This document shows, one piece after another, positions 5,377 through 12,286 of a stretch of 24,702 nucleotides of DNA (positions are counted from its first letter, which is position 1; each line of letters starts with the position of its first letter). The notes beneath the pieces are model-generated. The model had not been told where the DNA came from. It made no database searches and saw only the letters and a list, made by a program, of their open reading frames with translations. Made by a program: the position numbers and the translations under genes. The stretch is from a virus. Location: positions 1 to 24,702 of IMG/VR virus record IMGVR_UViG_3300021963_000624; one strand, given 5' to 3'.

Positions 5377-5696
5377 TAGTTCAAAATAAATAGTTGGTCA
5401 ATTAGGCATTCTTCGCCCTCAAGTGTTGCTCCGTCATCAGTCATTCGCTGAATGTAGGTATCAAAAATGTCGTAGTAGGTGTCCTCACCCAAGTCCTGAA
5501 TCGCAGCAACCAAGCAATCGTAGCCCTCTACAACGCCACCATCCGTTTCAACACGGGTGACAAATTGGTCTACAATCTCATTAGCAGGAGCAAAGCAAGG
5601 AGGTGCTGACTCGTTCTGAATAGACAAGGTGGTCTCATCGGCTTGGCCAAACCAAGTCGAGCAGTATACAACTCCCCATCCGATTAGATTACTCAC
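5376..5696 (-). CDS. Small virion-type protein built of two DGG-E-C modules
   Basis: The 106-residue product starts at GTG 5696-5694, which shares GTGA with the stop of the 23-codon gene upstream. The first 40 residues contain GWGVVYCSTWFG, a start I associate with small structural proteins of these phages. The rest is two copies of one module: residues 44-69 (FVTRVETDGGVVEGYDCL..AIQDL) and 80-104 (YIQRMTDDGATLEGEECL..LFIL). The same module occurs once in the proteins at 8296-8793 and 16705-17976. Function is unknown; membership in the head-tail or fibre part of the late operon suggests a virion adaptor or decoration protein. Confidence 0.75.
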   Translation of the reverse strand: MSNLIGWGVVYCSTWFGQADETTLSIQNESAPPCFAPANEIVDQFVTRVETDGGVVEGYDCLVAAIQDLGEDTYYDIFDTYIQRMTDDGATLEGEECLIDQLFILN

Positions 5697-5764
5697 TTCT
5701 TTTTCTTCTTACTTAAAAACACCTTGAGCTTCTGCACATTGGTATTCTTTACGTTATACTTCAT
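5693..5764 (-). CDS. 23-codon Lys-rich microgene
   Basis: ATG at 5764-5762 overlaps the stop of the connector gene as ATGA, and TGA at 5695-5693 overlaps the GTG start of the next gene as GTGA. The peptide is MKYNVKNTNVQKLKVFLSKK followed by three more Lys, with 9 Lys in 23 residues and no acidic residue. It fills the only gap between these two genes. It might be a real basic peptide or a coupling frame that carries ribosomes from one gene to the next. No homologue is known to me. Confidence 0.5.
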   Translation of the reverse strand: MKYNVKNTNVQKLKVFLSKKKKK

Positions 5765-6261
5765 AGGTACCATCCGTGAAATGATTGTCCGTCTGTTGGG
5801 TACATCTCGCCATTCTGGTTGGCGTAGTATTCGGGGGTGAGGCTGCCGTAGAACGTAAGGTAGCTGACCAAACGCCTGCCGTAGTGTTCTGCTGTATCTC
5901 GCTCCTTTTGGATGAGGTACTCCAGCTCGCTCTTGTCGATGCCTTCCGAGTTCTCGCTCTGCTTCTTGAATACGCCCCCATTGCTCAGCTTGTAAGCAAG
6001 AAACGGCATAAGCTCCACCATCGTGTAGTGAACCAATACGTCCTGAACGTACTCCGTCATGAGCGTGAGGTAGTTGCCCGTGAGCGTATTCGCCAAGACA
6101 TCGTTCTTGAGCTTGTCGTATAGGGCGGTGCCCAGAAGTGCTTGGATGTGGATGTCCTGTGCGGTCTTAATAAACTGCACCATCTGGTCACGGTCTACGT
6201 TGCCAGAGATACCCGTGCGCTTCACGATGTCATCAGGTGAGATAAAAAGGGCGTATGCCAT
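5761..6261 (-). CDS. Head-tail connector, DUF6712-like
   Basis: The 166-residue protein opens MAYALFISPDDIVKRTGISG and has the helical signature QFIKTAQDIHIQALLGTALYDKL (about 29-51), followed by helices with YVQDVLVHYTMVELMPFLAYK and an end in YYANQNGEMYP. This pattern matches DUF6712-type proteins, which take the head-tail connector (gp6-like adaptor) position next to the portal in Bacteroidota phages. It directly follows the portal gene, with a 32-base gap. The start at 6261 has the leader TTATTAGGTATG, seen at two other structural genes. Family identity is from memory of the pattern; the adaptor role is inferred from context. Confidence 0.78.
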   Translation of the reverse strand: MAYALFISPDDIVKRTGISGNVDRDQMVQFIKTAQDIHIQALLGTALYDKLKNDVLANTLTGNYLTLMTEYVQDVLVHYTMVELMPFLAYKLSNGGVFKKQSENSEGIDKSELEYLIQKERDTAEHYGRRLVSYLTFYGSLTPEYYANQNGEMYPTDGQSFHGWYL

Positions 6262-6293
6262 ACCTAATAAACCTCAGGAGTCAGATGTTGCGA

Positions 6294-8306
6294 CTATTTG
6301 GGAATGCCGTGTTCACGGGCATACTCAGCCGTGTAGCCTTGATAGTCCGACTCGATGGGAGCAATCGCTACCTCCTTAGCGTTCTTGGGTAGCTTGAAGC
6401 CCTGACGTACCGCCTCATTCACGTTGATGATGTCGGTGCCGTTAAGCGTTCCGCCTCCCCATATCTTGCCGTCTTTCGTTAGCTTCTTGCGGTATACCCT
6501 GCGCTCCCAGCGATGGTAGCAGTTAGCACCACCCTTGTAGAGCCATACGCTATACGGCTTGCCTTGCGCCTCTGCGCCTCCGTTAGAGCTTAGCTGCTCG
6601 ATGTCCTCCTTGCGGTAGACACGGGCTGCGTTCATCAGCGTAGAGCATAGCACACGGCTTGAGCCGTTGGGACTTCTGCGGGTGCCGATAGCGTAGAAGT
6701 AGCGCACCTTGTAACGCTCCGTGTCCTGCTCGCTCTTGTCTTGAGCAGCAAGCTCGATGCGTGAGTTGAGGTATGCCTCTACATCGTACTCGGCCTCCTC
6801 ATCATCGACAAGCTCAGCATCGACCATCTCAAAGTCCTTGAGGATGTCCTCCTCGCTCTCTCCAATCTCTTGGAGCTTGGCTACCAATTCAGCAGCAAGC
6901 TCCTCCTTCAGAAAAGGGCGGCTATCCCCGCCTCCCTTCTGCGACTTCATCTGCGTGATTACCGCTGATGAGTTACCTGCGAACAGAGCCTGTGCAACAT
7001 TCGGGTCGAACTGAAGCATCTGAACGAGGAAGGTGATGGCTTGGTCTTGCGTGAGGACTCCCTCTTGTACGGCACGCATAATATCCAACGAGCTTGCAAT
7101 CTGCGGTCCGTTGTACGATGCCTCCTTCTGGATGAGTTCCTCTTGAGCCTGCGGGTCTACCTGTGCATCTACAATGACCTCCGTACCTACGGCATCACCT
7201 ACTTCCTTCACGTCAGCGAACTCGGCAGGAGTCAAGGTCTTAAAGTACAGGTCAAGGTTCACCTTGTTGTAGGCAAGCAGTTGGTCGATTCCCTTTGCAA
7301 TCTCCTCTTGCTTGGGGCGGATAACCACATTGTCGAGCAGGTTGTATGCGTTCTTAATCTCATCGGCATTGTTACCCAGTCCCGTGTTGTCCTTGATACC
7401 AAAGAGCATCGGTGAGGTGATGCGGTGAGCCACCAGAATCTTGCTCGTTGATTCCTTCGACAGGAACTCGTACTGAAGGTGGGCCTCCGACAGGGTAACA
7501 GGCTCAATCGTTGCGGCCTTCTGGCTATCATCGTTGAACGCCAAGATGTACTTGCCTGCGTTGTTGGTTCCGCTCCACTTCTGCTTGATGGCAAAGTCGA
7601 TGTTATCCTGCTCCTCCTGCGGTGGGATGCCGTTGTTAAAGTTGATAATCATTGACGGAGCAAGTCCGTTCTTGATGTTGTTGATGTGGTAGTTCGCAAT
7701 CTCCTCCTCGAGCTCTGCGTAAGGCAGGCCGCCTTGATAGTCGACAGGCGAGTAGTAGTACGAGCCGCTGCGGTATGGGCGTATGTAGAGGATTTCTACC
7801 TTCTCGCCTGCTGCTCCGTAACCGAACGCAGGAATGCGCTCCGCTTGGCTCTTGTTACGCACCTTGCTCCAGTCATAGGCGTAGTAGTACGCTTCAATCT
7901 CACCCTCCTCGTTGCACTTCTCAGCACGCAATGTCTCCACAGGCATATGGTATACCTCCGCAATCTTGCTCTTGTCAGCCGTGTAGATGACTTGGAATGC
8001 TGCGTTACCGAGCATATAGAAGTCATTGACTACCCGCTTGAGTTGCTCAGGCTGGATGAGTCGCTTCAGCTCCATATACCCCGCAGGATTGTCAGCAGCA
8101 TTCGCAGCATCAACGCCCTTACCGTAAATCATATCAACGATTCCCGTGATGACTGCGTTGTTGGTGGGGCTTCCGTTATAGCGGTCGATGAGGTACTCAA
8201 AGAAGTTATTGTCATCGCCATACTCCACCCAGCTCAGGCGAGGGTTCTCGCTGATTTGTGGCGTGGTGTACGAAGCCAGATTGATGAGGCGAATGTTACT
8301 CTCCAT
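6294..8306 (-). CDS. Portal protein with long C-terminal extension
   Basis: The 670-residue protein resembles PBSX-type portals, which form the dodecameric DNA channel at one capsid vertex. Typical parts are an N-terminal INLASYTTPQISENPRLSWV, NNAVITGIVDMIYGKG, the DFYMLGNAAFQVIYTAD segment, the SAP-like NHIN-type NYHINNIKNGLAPSMIINF, and the stem region SKILVAHRITSPMLFGIKDN. Most portals of this type end at 400-500 residues. Here an acidic linker (about 485-525) leads to an extra domain (about 535-670) with SRVLCSTLMNAARVYRKEDI, VWLYKGGANCYHRWERR and a C-terminal GYTAEYAREHGIPK. I recall a similar block at the end of portal or minor head proteins in related phages; its job is unknown. The start overlaps the upstream gene by 11 bases. 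Confidence 0.87.
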   Translation of the reverse strand: MESNIRLINLASYTTPQISENPRLSWVEYGDDNNFFEYLIDRYNGSPTNNAVITGIVDMIYGKGVDAANAADNPAGYMELKRLIQPEQLKRVVNDFYMLGNAAFQVIYTADKSKIAEVYHMPVETLRAEKCNEEGEIEAYYYAYDWSKVRNKSQAERIPAFGYGAAGEKVEILYIRPYRSGSYYYSPVDYQGGLPYAELEEEIANYHINNIKNGLAPSMIINFNNGIPPQEEQDNIDFAIKQKWSGTNNAGKYILAFNDDSQKAATIEPVTLSEAHLQYEFLSKESTSKILVAHRITSPMLFGIKDNTGLGNNADEIKNAYNLLDNVVIRPKQEEIAKGIDQLLAYNKVNLDLYFKTLTPAEFADVKEVGDAVGTEVIVDAQVDPQAQEELIQKEASYNGPQIASSLDIMRAVQEGVLTQDQAITFLVQMLQFDPNVAQALFAGNSSAVITQMKSQKGGGDSRPFLKEELAAELVAKLQEIGESEEDILKDFEMVDAELVDDEEAEYDVEAYLNSRIELAAQDKSEQDTERYKVRYFYAIGTRRSPNGSSRVLCSTLMNAARVYRKEDIEQLSSNGGAEAQGKPYSVWLYKGGANCYHRWERRVYRKKLTKDGKIWGGGTLNGTDIINVNEAVRQGFKLPKNAKEVAIAPIESDYQGYTAEYAREHGIPK

Positions 8307-8793
8307 AAATTACAAAGTCATTATTCATTGTGCGCTCTGTCGTTTGCAGCACGGGTTGGTAGGTTCCAATGTTTTGACCGCTGGGCAGCATATAAATCTT
8401 GTCGATAGCCAAGACCTTTGAATCGTTTGCTCCCAGTTCGGTGAGTTCATTGGTTACGCAAGATAGTGATTCTATCGTTCCTGCATCCGCAATAACTCGG
8501 TCTTCGTACTCGTTTGCGACTCCTGCTGCGTAGCGTTGGTCTTCAAGGCGCAGGATATACGGCACCTCTTGGTCGAGGTTTGCGCTATTGTATTCAAACG
8601 TCAGCTCTCGTGTGTCCTCATCGAACGATGGGTCAACGAGCGTGTAGGTGATGATTTCCCGTGTGTCCTTGTTGATGAACTTGGCCTGAATACGCCAATA
8701 GTCTCCGTAGTTTGTGCGGTCATCGTTGCCGTACTTCCAGTCACGGATGGGCAAAGTGATGTCCTGTTGGGCATTATATGATAGGAAAATCAT
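8296..8793 (-). CDS. Structural protein with one DGG-E-C-type module, 165 residues
   Basis: I choose the ATG at 8793-8791, preceded by TTATTTAGGTATG, over an upstream in-frame ATG at 8814. The protein starts MIFLSYNAQQDITLPIRDWK and is rich in strands (YWRIQAKFINKDTREIITY). Residues 96-120 (YEDRVIADAGTIESLSCV..ELTEL) are one copy of the short module also found in the proteins at 5376-5696 and 16705-17976. It lies just before the portal gene and overlaps it by 11 bases. A virion role is likely from context; no named family is recognised. It is the first gene after a cluster of terminator hairpins, so it may need its own promoter or readthrough. Confidence 0.72.
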   Translation of the reverse strand: MIFLSYNAQQDITLPIRDWKYGNDDRTNYGDYWRIQAKFINKDTREIITYTLVDPSFDEDTRELTFEYNSANLDQEVPYILRLEDQRYAAGVANEYEDRVIADAGTIESLSCVTNELTELGANDSKVLAIDKIYMLPSGQNIGTYQPVLQTTERTMNNDFVIYGE

Positions 8794-8834
8794 ACCTAAA
8801 TAACCCCAACTCATAACAAAGTGGTGAATGAGTC

Positions 8835-8861
8835 AAAAAGAAAAGGGGGCCGAAGCCCCCT
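8835..8861 (-). terminator. Intrinsic terminator with TTCG loop (distal copy)
   Basis: Minus-strand GGGGGC-TTCG-GCCCCC forms a very stable stem closed by a C(UUCG)G tetraloop, with an extra A-T pair, followed by TTTTCTTTTT. It is a textbook intrinsic terminator for minus-strand transcripts and the second of two similar copies after the tube-like gene. Confidence 0.85.
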
Positions 8862-8911
8862 AATCCAAACTAAAAAATGATGTTGGCTACAACAACACAA
8901 TGCAAATATAC

Positions 8912-8937
8912 AAAAGAAAAGAGGGCCGAAGCCCTCT
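8912..8937 (-). terminator. Intrinsic terminator with TTCG loop (proximal copy)
   Basis: Minus-strand GAGGGC-TTCG-GCCCTC with a flanking A-T pair is followed by TTTTCTTTT. It lies 55 bases past the stop of the tube-like gene and is the first terminator met by transcription. Stem, loop and tail closely match the copy 76 bases further on, suggesting duplication. Confidence 0.83.
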
Positions 8938-8991
8938 CATCCATCCTAAATACACCCCGTTCCGCTCAACGGGATGATGCGAATATACGAA

Positions 8992-9543
8992 TTAACCTCG
9001 TACAATCGTGGGCTTCGTTCCAGAAAGTCCAGCAAACGGGTTGTTTGCAACGGCTCCTTTGAGGAAGTTAGCAGGCGTACGCTCTTGGCCCGTGAGGGTT
9101 ACGTTGTATCCCGTCAGGTCTCCCATAGCAGAACCCGTAACGATAGAGCCTCCAGTTACCTCTGAGCCGTGCTCCAAGCCCATTACCCAAGAGTTGCCGT
9201 TGTTGTCTTCTACGACTACAATCGGTTTAGCCCAAGAGAGGAGCTTGATTTGCTTCGTGGTCTCGGCATCTTGCTTCTTGAGTACGATGTTCAACACCTG
9301 CTCGAAGAAGGTCGTGCCGTTATCACGGCTTGAGTTGATAGCCTGCTCGAAGTTTGAAGTGCCCTTCAGTTCGTAGGCGTATGCTGATACCGCTGCCGTA
9401 GCAAGCTGGCTGATGACATCCGTGTTGGCGGTGTCGTAGGCTACGCTGGCGAGGTCAAGCGAGTTAATGAAGTAAACGTAGTTGAGTCCGCCTACTTGGT
9501 CTTTACAAGGCTCAATGCGGCCTAAGGTGAGTGTACAAGCCAT
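8992..9543 (-). CDS. Virion protein, possible major tail tube
   Basis: The 183-residue protein starts MACTLTLGRIEPCKDQVGGL and consists mostly of strands. The end of the chain (about 115-165) reads VVVEDNNGNSWVMGLEHGSE, then AMGDLTGYNVTLTGQERTPA, a pattern I associate with tail-tube-type or capsid-associated proteins in Bacteroidota phages. It lies immediately after the major capsid gene and is framed by strong terminators on both sides, which suggests a high, separately set expression level as expected for an abundant virion protein. The leader is AATAAAAACAA-ATG. Real gene with high confidence; tube function is moderate, and a capsid decoration protein is the main alternative. Confidence 0.7.
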   Translation of the reverse strand: MACTLTLGRIEPCKDQVGGLNYVYFINSLDLASVAYDTANTDVISQLATAAVSAYAYELKGTSNFEQAINSSRDNGTTFFEQVLNIVLKKQDAETTKQIKLLSWAKPIVVVEDNNGNSWVMGLEHGSEVTGGSIVTGSAMGDLTGYNVTLTGQERTPANFLKGAVANNPFAGLSGTKPTIVRG

Positions 9544-9560
9544 TTGTTTTTATTAGAATT

Positions 9561-9596
9561 AAAAAAGGAGGGCGAGGGCAATGCCCAAGCCCCCCT
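9561..9596 (-). terminator. Intrinsic terminator after capsid gene
   Basis: Minus-strand AGGGGGGC pairs with GCCCTCCT (one G-U pair), with an inner GGGC/GCCC stem and ATT loop, followed by TTTTTT. It lies 20 bases past the capsid stop and 18 bases before the start of the next gene. It probably reduces transcription between the two. Confidence 0.8.
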
Positions 9597-9615
9597 AATT
9601 AGTTAATGCAGTTGA

Positions 9616-10548
9616 TTAGGCGTAGTAAACCACGTCAGCACCGAAGCCAACCTGAACACCAGCCGTAAAGCGCATAATGAAACGTACGTTCTTAGAGCCA
9701 TCGAGGTCAGCCATATCCAGAACCTTAACCTCTTGATGGTCAGAAAGAAGACCAGTTCCGAAGTACAAGTTTGACTTCTGAGCCAATACCATCTTGTTGC
9801 TTCCCAAGCCAGGAGCGTGGAATACGCTCACGCCATCAAAGGTCAGGTCTTGGTTAGCGTACCAAAGGTTACCCTTGCTCTCAACACCCGCAGCACCCAA
9901 GCCAGAGGCTCCGAAGCCACCAAGAGCACGGATGTAAGCCTTGAATACGTTGGTAGAAACGTAGAGCTTCAAGTCATCCTTGCCGTATACTGCGTTAGGA
10001 GCAGCATCCATAACCTTACCCATCTCCGTGATGACGTTTGAAGACGTAATACCACCCGTAGCGGCAGTCACATCGATAACGGTGGTGTCGGCAGCAAGAA
10101 GGGTTTGGAAACCGTTGAACTCACCAGCGTTGCCAGTAGAGCCAGTCCAAATCTTTTGCTCAACCCACTCAGCTACTTTAGCAGCGTTGTAGCCGATGAA
10201 GTAGTCAACGAATGACGTAGGCAGTTGGTCGAATGCAGAGTAACCCATTTGGATAGCCTCCCAGTCAGATTCGAAGTCGCTCTTGCAAAGCTCCAAGTTT
10301 ACCTGAAGGAACTCAGGCTGGAGGATGGCTTCCGTCATCGTCAAGGTTGACGTATCGGTGAAGTCACACGTTTGGTCTTTAACGATGTCGTTCAAGGCAA
10401 CCTTCTTCAGGACTTCCTTGTACTTGACATTCGGCTTAACGGTGATACCGCCCTTAGCGATGGTGTCACCAGACAAGAGGGCTGCAGAAATGTATTTTCC
10501 TGCAAACTCACCTGCGTAAGTAGTAGTGATTGAAGTAGTCGTAGGCAT
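9616..10548 (-). CDS. Major capsid protein, HK97-like
   Basis: The 310-residue protein forms the icosahedral shell. It has no long N-terminal delta domain, in line with a separate scaffold-like gene upstream. Recognisable parts are an N-terminal arm (MPTTTSITTTYAGEFAGKYI), a region rich in charged strands up to LQVNLELCKSDFESDWEAIQ, the helix YFIGYNAAKVAEWVEQKIWTG, a glycine/threonine-rich loop with DVTAATGGITSSNV, the helix-strand unit of the A-domain (DLKLYVSTNVFKAYIRALGG) and the C-terminal strands with NVRFIMRFTAGVQVGFGADV. Context (protease, scaffold-like protein, then this gene, then a terminator) supports the call. The A-rich leader ends GCCAAA-ATG. Confidence 0.85.
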   Translation of the reverse strand: MPTTTSITTTYAGEFAGKYISAALLSGDTIAKGGITVKPNVKYKEVLKKVALNDIVKDQTCDFTDTSTLTMTEAILQPEFLQVNLELCKSDFESDWEAIQMGYSAFDQLPTSFVDYFIGYNAAKVAEWVEQKIWTGSTGNAGEFNGFQTLLAADTTVIDVTAATGGITSSNVITEMGKVMDAAPNAVYGKDDLKLYVSTNVFKAYIRALGGFGASGLGAAGVESKGNLWYANQDLTFDGVSVFHAPGLGSNKMVLAQKSNLYFGTGLLSDHQEVKVLDMADLDGSKNVRFIMRFTAGVQVGFGADVVYYA

Positions 10549-10564
10549 TTTGGCTTACAATTAT

Positions 10565-11134
10565 TTATTGGAACAATTTAGAAAACACTCGGTCTTTAGT
10601 ATTTGCAACACGCTCTGCACCGATGTGAAACTTCAGCTCGTGTTTCTTTTCTACGGGAGCGGCAACGATGGGCTTTTGAGCAGCCATTGCAACCTCAACC
10701 TCAGCGGGTTCTTCAGCAGCTACGACTTCTTCAGCCATCTCTTGCTTCTTACCCATCTCTTGCTTCATCATCTCGACTTCTTCACGGAGGGCAGATACCA
10801 TCTCCACGAGGTCTTTGATAGTCAATTCGGGAGCCACTTCTTCAGCAGCCTCTACCTCAATCTCAATGGCGGCCTCTTCTTCAGCGGCAGCCTCTTTGAT
10901 TTCCTTGATGATGCCTTCCTCCTCGATAACGAGAATACGGCCATCTTCAAGTTTATGCTCGCCAACAGGTGCAGCGACTTTCTCGCCATCACCTCCAACG
11001 AGGAATACGTTAGCACCTGCCTCAAACACTTCGGCCTCGACCATAGTGCCATCAGCAAGCGACATAGAAGCCAGCTCTACCTTCTCAGGAGTTAGAGCCA
11101 GTTCGATTTTCTTGAATACGTCTTGCAGATTCAT
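10565..11134 (-). CDS. Scaffold-like protein
   Basis: I start at ATG 11134-11132 after TTTTTTAGGTATG, giving 189 residues; an upstream ATG at 11191 is in frame but lacks such a leader and overlaps the miniprotein gene. The protein has a folded-looking N-terminus (MNLQDVFKKIELALTPEKVE, then DGTMVEAEVFEAGANVFLVG), a very acidic Glu/Ala-rich middle, a coiled-coil segment (about 105-135, EMVSALREEVEMMKQEMGKK) and a basic C-terminus with RVANTKDRVFSKLF. Acidic coiled-coil proteins with a basic tail encoded between prohead protease and major capsid are usually scaffolding proteins. The basic end would bind capsid subunits. Function inferred from composition and position. Confidence 0.75.
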   Translation of the reverse strand: MNLQDVFKKIELALTPEKVELASMSLADGTMVEAEVFEAGANVFLVGGDGEKVAAPVGEHKLEDGRILVIEEEGIIKEIKEAAAEEEAAIEIEVEAAEEVAPELTIKDLVEMVSALREEVEMMKQEMGKKQEMAEEVVAAEEPAEVEVAMAAQKPIVAAPVEKKHELKFHIGAERVANTKDRVFSKLFQ

Positions 11135-11168
11135 ACCTAAAAAATTGTTATTAGTTAAATTGGGTATT

Positions 11169-11327
11169 TTACTCCTGAGCTTTTCCGCCAATGAATCCTA
11201 TGCCTTGTGCTTGCATATCGTTCTTGTCGCAACATCTACGGGAGTAAGTTTTACCATCAGGGCATAGGCAGCCTCTGGTGGAGTTCTGTGGTACGGGTGG
11301 TTTAGGCCCTTGATTGAAACCCTTCAT
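11169..11327 (-). CDS. 52-residue Cys-rich miniprotein
   Basis: The frame starts at ATG 11327-11325, overlapping the protease stop as ATGA, and ends at TAA 11171-11169. After a proline-rich start (MKGFNQGPKPPVPQNS) it contains GCLCPDGKTYSRRCCD, then NDMQAQGIGFIGG. The C-x-C ... CC cluster followed by QAQGIG is a pattern I recall from short segments in Bacteroidota phage proteins. It could bind a metal ion. It lies between the protease and scaffold-like genes, so a head-assembly role is plausible but unproven. Confidence 0.65.
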   Translation of the reverse strand: MKGFNQGPKPPVPQNSTRGCLCPDGKTYSRRCCDKNDMQAQGIGFIGGKAQE

Positions 11328-12286
11328 ATTTTACCGAGTTCTTTAAGTTTAGATTCTGCCCAACGCTTCCCAGCAAGGCCTCCCCAGAGGAGGTAGCTGA
11401 TGGTGCCGCAGGCTTGGGTATCGTTCTCATCGTAGTATTCTTCGGCTCTTGATAGGTACGAATACATCCGAGTGATGGTCTCTACCGACAAGGGCTTGCC
11501 CTGTGCGAGCTGCTGCGCTCGTATCTTACCGACAGGCGTAGCGCACTTGTTGCCGTTCTTCTCGTTCAGGTCGATGCCTCGCTGGGCGTTGTTACTCACC
11601 GCATCGGGGTAGTCGGCATACGACTCCATCTCAAGACGCTTGCCGCTTTTTCTGCGCTTGTCTTCTTTGATGATTGCCTTCGCCATACCCATGACATACT
11701 GCTCTACGATATGCTCGGCCTCTGCCATCTCGATTTGAGCAAGGGCATCTTGCAGGTCTTCAGCACGCATCTTCTCACGCTGGGCGAACCATCCCTCAAT
11801 CGAGAAGCCTTTGACCTTACCCTCTTTGACGTACTCTGTCCAGATGGCTTCGTTGTTCACCTTCATCATCACGACCCAAGTACCAACGGGGTAGTCAAGG
11901 CCGTAGGCACGGCTCTTGTCGTTGTTCTCATCCTCGATAATCCAGCTCTCTACTACGCTCAGTCCGTTAAGTTCCTCTGCGTGTTCGAGTGTTGCGTTGT
12001 TCTGATTGCCCTTAATCATATACAACTCAGCCGCCTTGCGGATGGTGTCCTGAGAAAAGTACACATAGTACTCCTCACCCGTCTTGTCATCGTATCGGTA
12101 GATGGGCTTGTTGGGTACGAGTGCTGCTCCGATTAGGATGCGCTTGTCCTCGTTCTGTACCTTGAACTGGATTTGCTGCTTCGAGAGCGCAATGAACTGC
12201 TCCTCGATGGCGGGGCTTTCAACGATGCTGATGGCATCTACGCCCATCAGTTTGTCATCTTCAAGAATTAGCTCGTAGATTTTCAT
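11324..12286 (-). CDS. XkdF-like prohead protease with C-terminal domain
   Basis: The 320-residue protein begins MKIYELILEDDKLMGVDAIS and IVESPAIEEQFIAL, the usual start of XkdF-type capsid maturation proteases. The likely catalytic His is H102 (NATLEHAEELNGLSVVESW) and the likely Ser is S162 (VKGFSIEGWF), as in this serine protease family. After a charged helical linker, residues about 225-320 form an extra domain: NNAQRGIDLNEKNGNKCATP, VGKIRAQQLAQGKPLSVETI and a Trp-rich end (YLLWGGLAGKRWAESKL). This block also appears fused to phage head proteins elsewhere in my recollection; its job is unknown. The gene overlaps the tape measure stop as ATGA. Role: cleavage of scaffold or capsid precursors. 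Confidence 0.85.
   Translation of the reverse strand: MKIYELILEDDKLMGVDAISIVESPAIEEQFIALSKQQIQFKVQNEDKRILIGAALVPNKPIYRYDDKTGEEYYVYFSQDTIRKAAELYMIKGNQNNATLEHAEELNGLSVVESWIIEDENNDKSRAYGLDYPVGTWVVMMKVNNEAIWTEYVKEGKVKGFSIEGWFAQREKMRAEDLQDALAQIEMAEAEHIVEQYVMGMAKAIIKEDKRRKSGKRLEMESYADYPDAVSNNAQRGIDLNEKNGNKCATPVGKIRAQQLAQGKPLSVETITRMYSYLSRAEEYYDENDTQACGTISYLLWGGLAGKRWAESKLKELGKI

Larger units (their letters stand above)
8794..8991. promoter_or_regulatory. 198-base gap with three hairpins
   Basis: No gene is visible between the tube-like gene and the next structural gene. The gap holds two near-identical terminator hairpins (annotated separately), a third hairpin at 8956-8973 (CCCGTT and AACGGG, six-base loop, no T-run), a TATATTTG box at 8910-8903 between the two terminators, and a related TATATTCG at 8987-8980. 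The box has no -33 partner at normal spacing, so promoter activity is uncertain. Confidence 0.6.

Noticed and set aside
7686-8408. Long plus-strand open frame of 240 codons opposite the portal gene
   Set aside because: It lies antisense to a firmly identified portal and the preceding gene, has no recognisable motifs or leader, and reads as a complement shadow.
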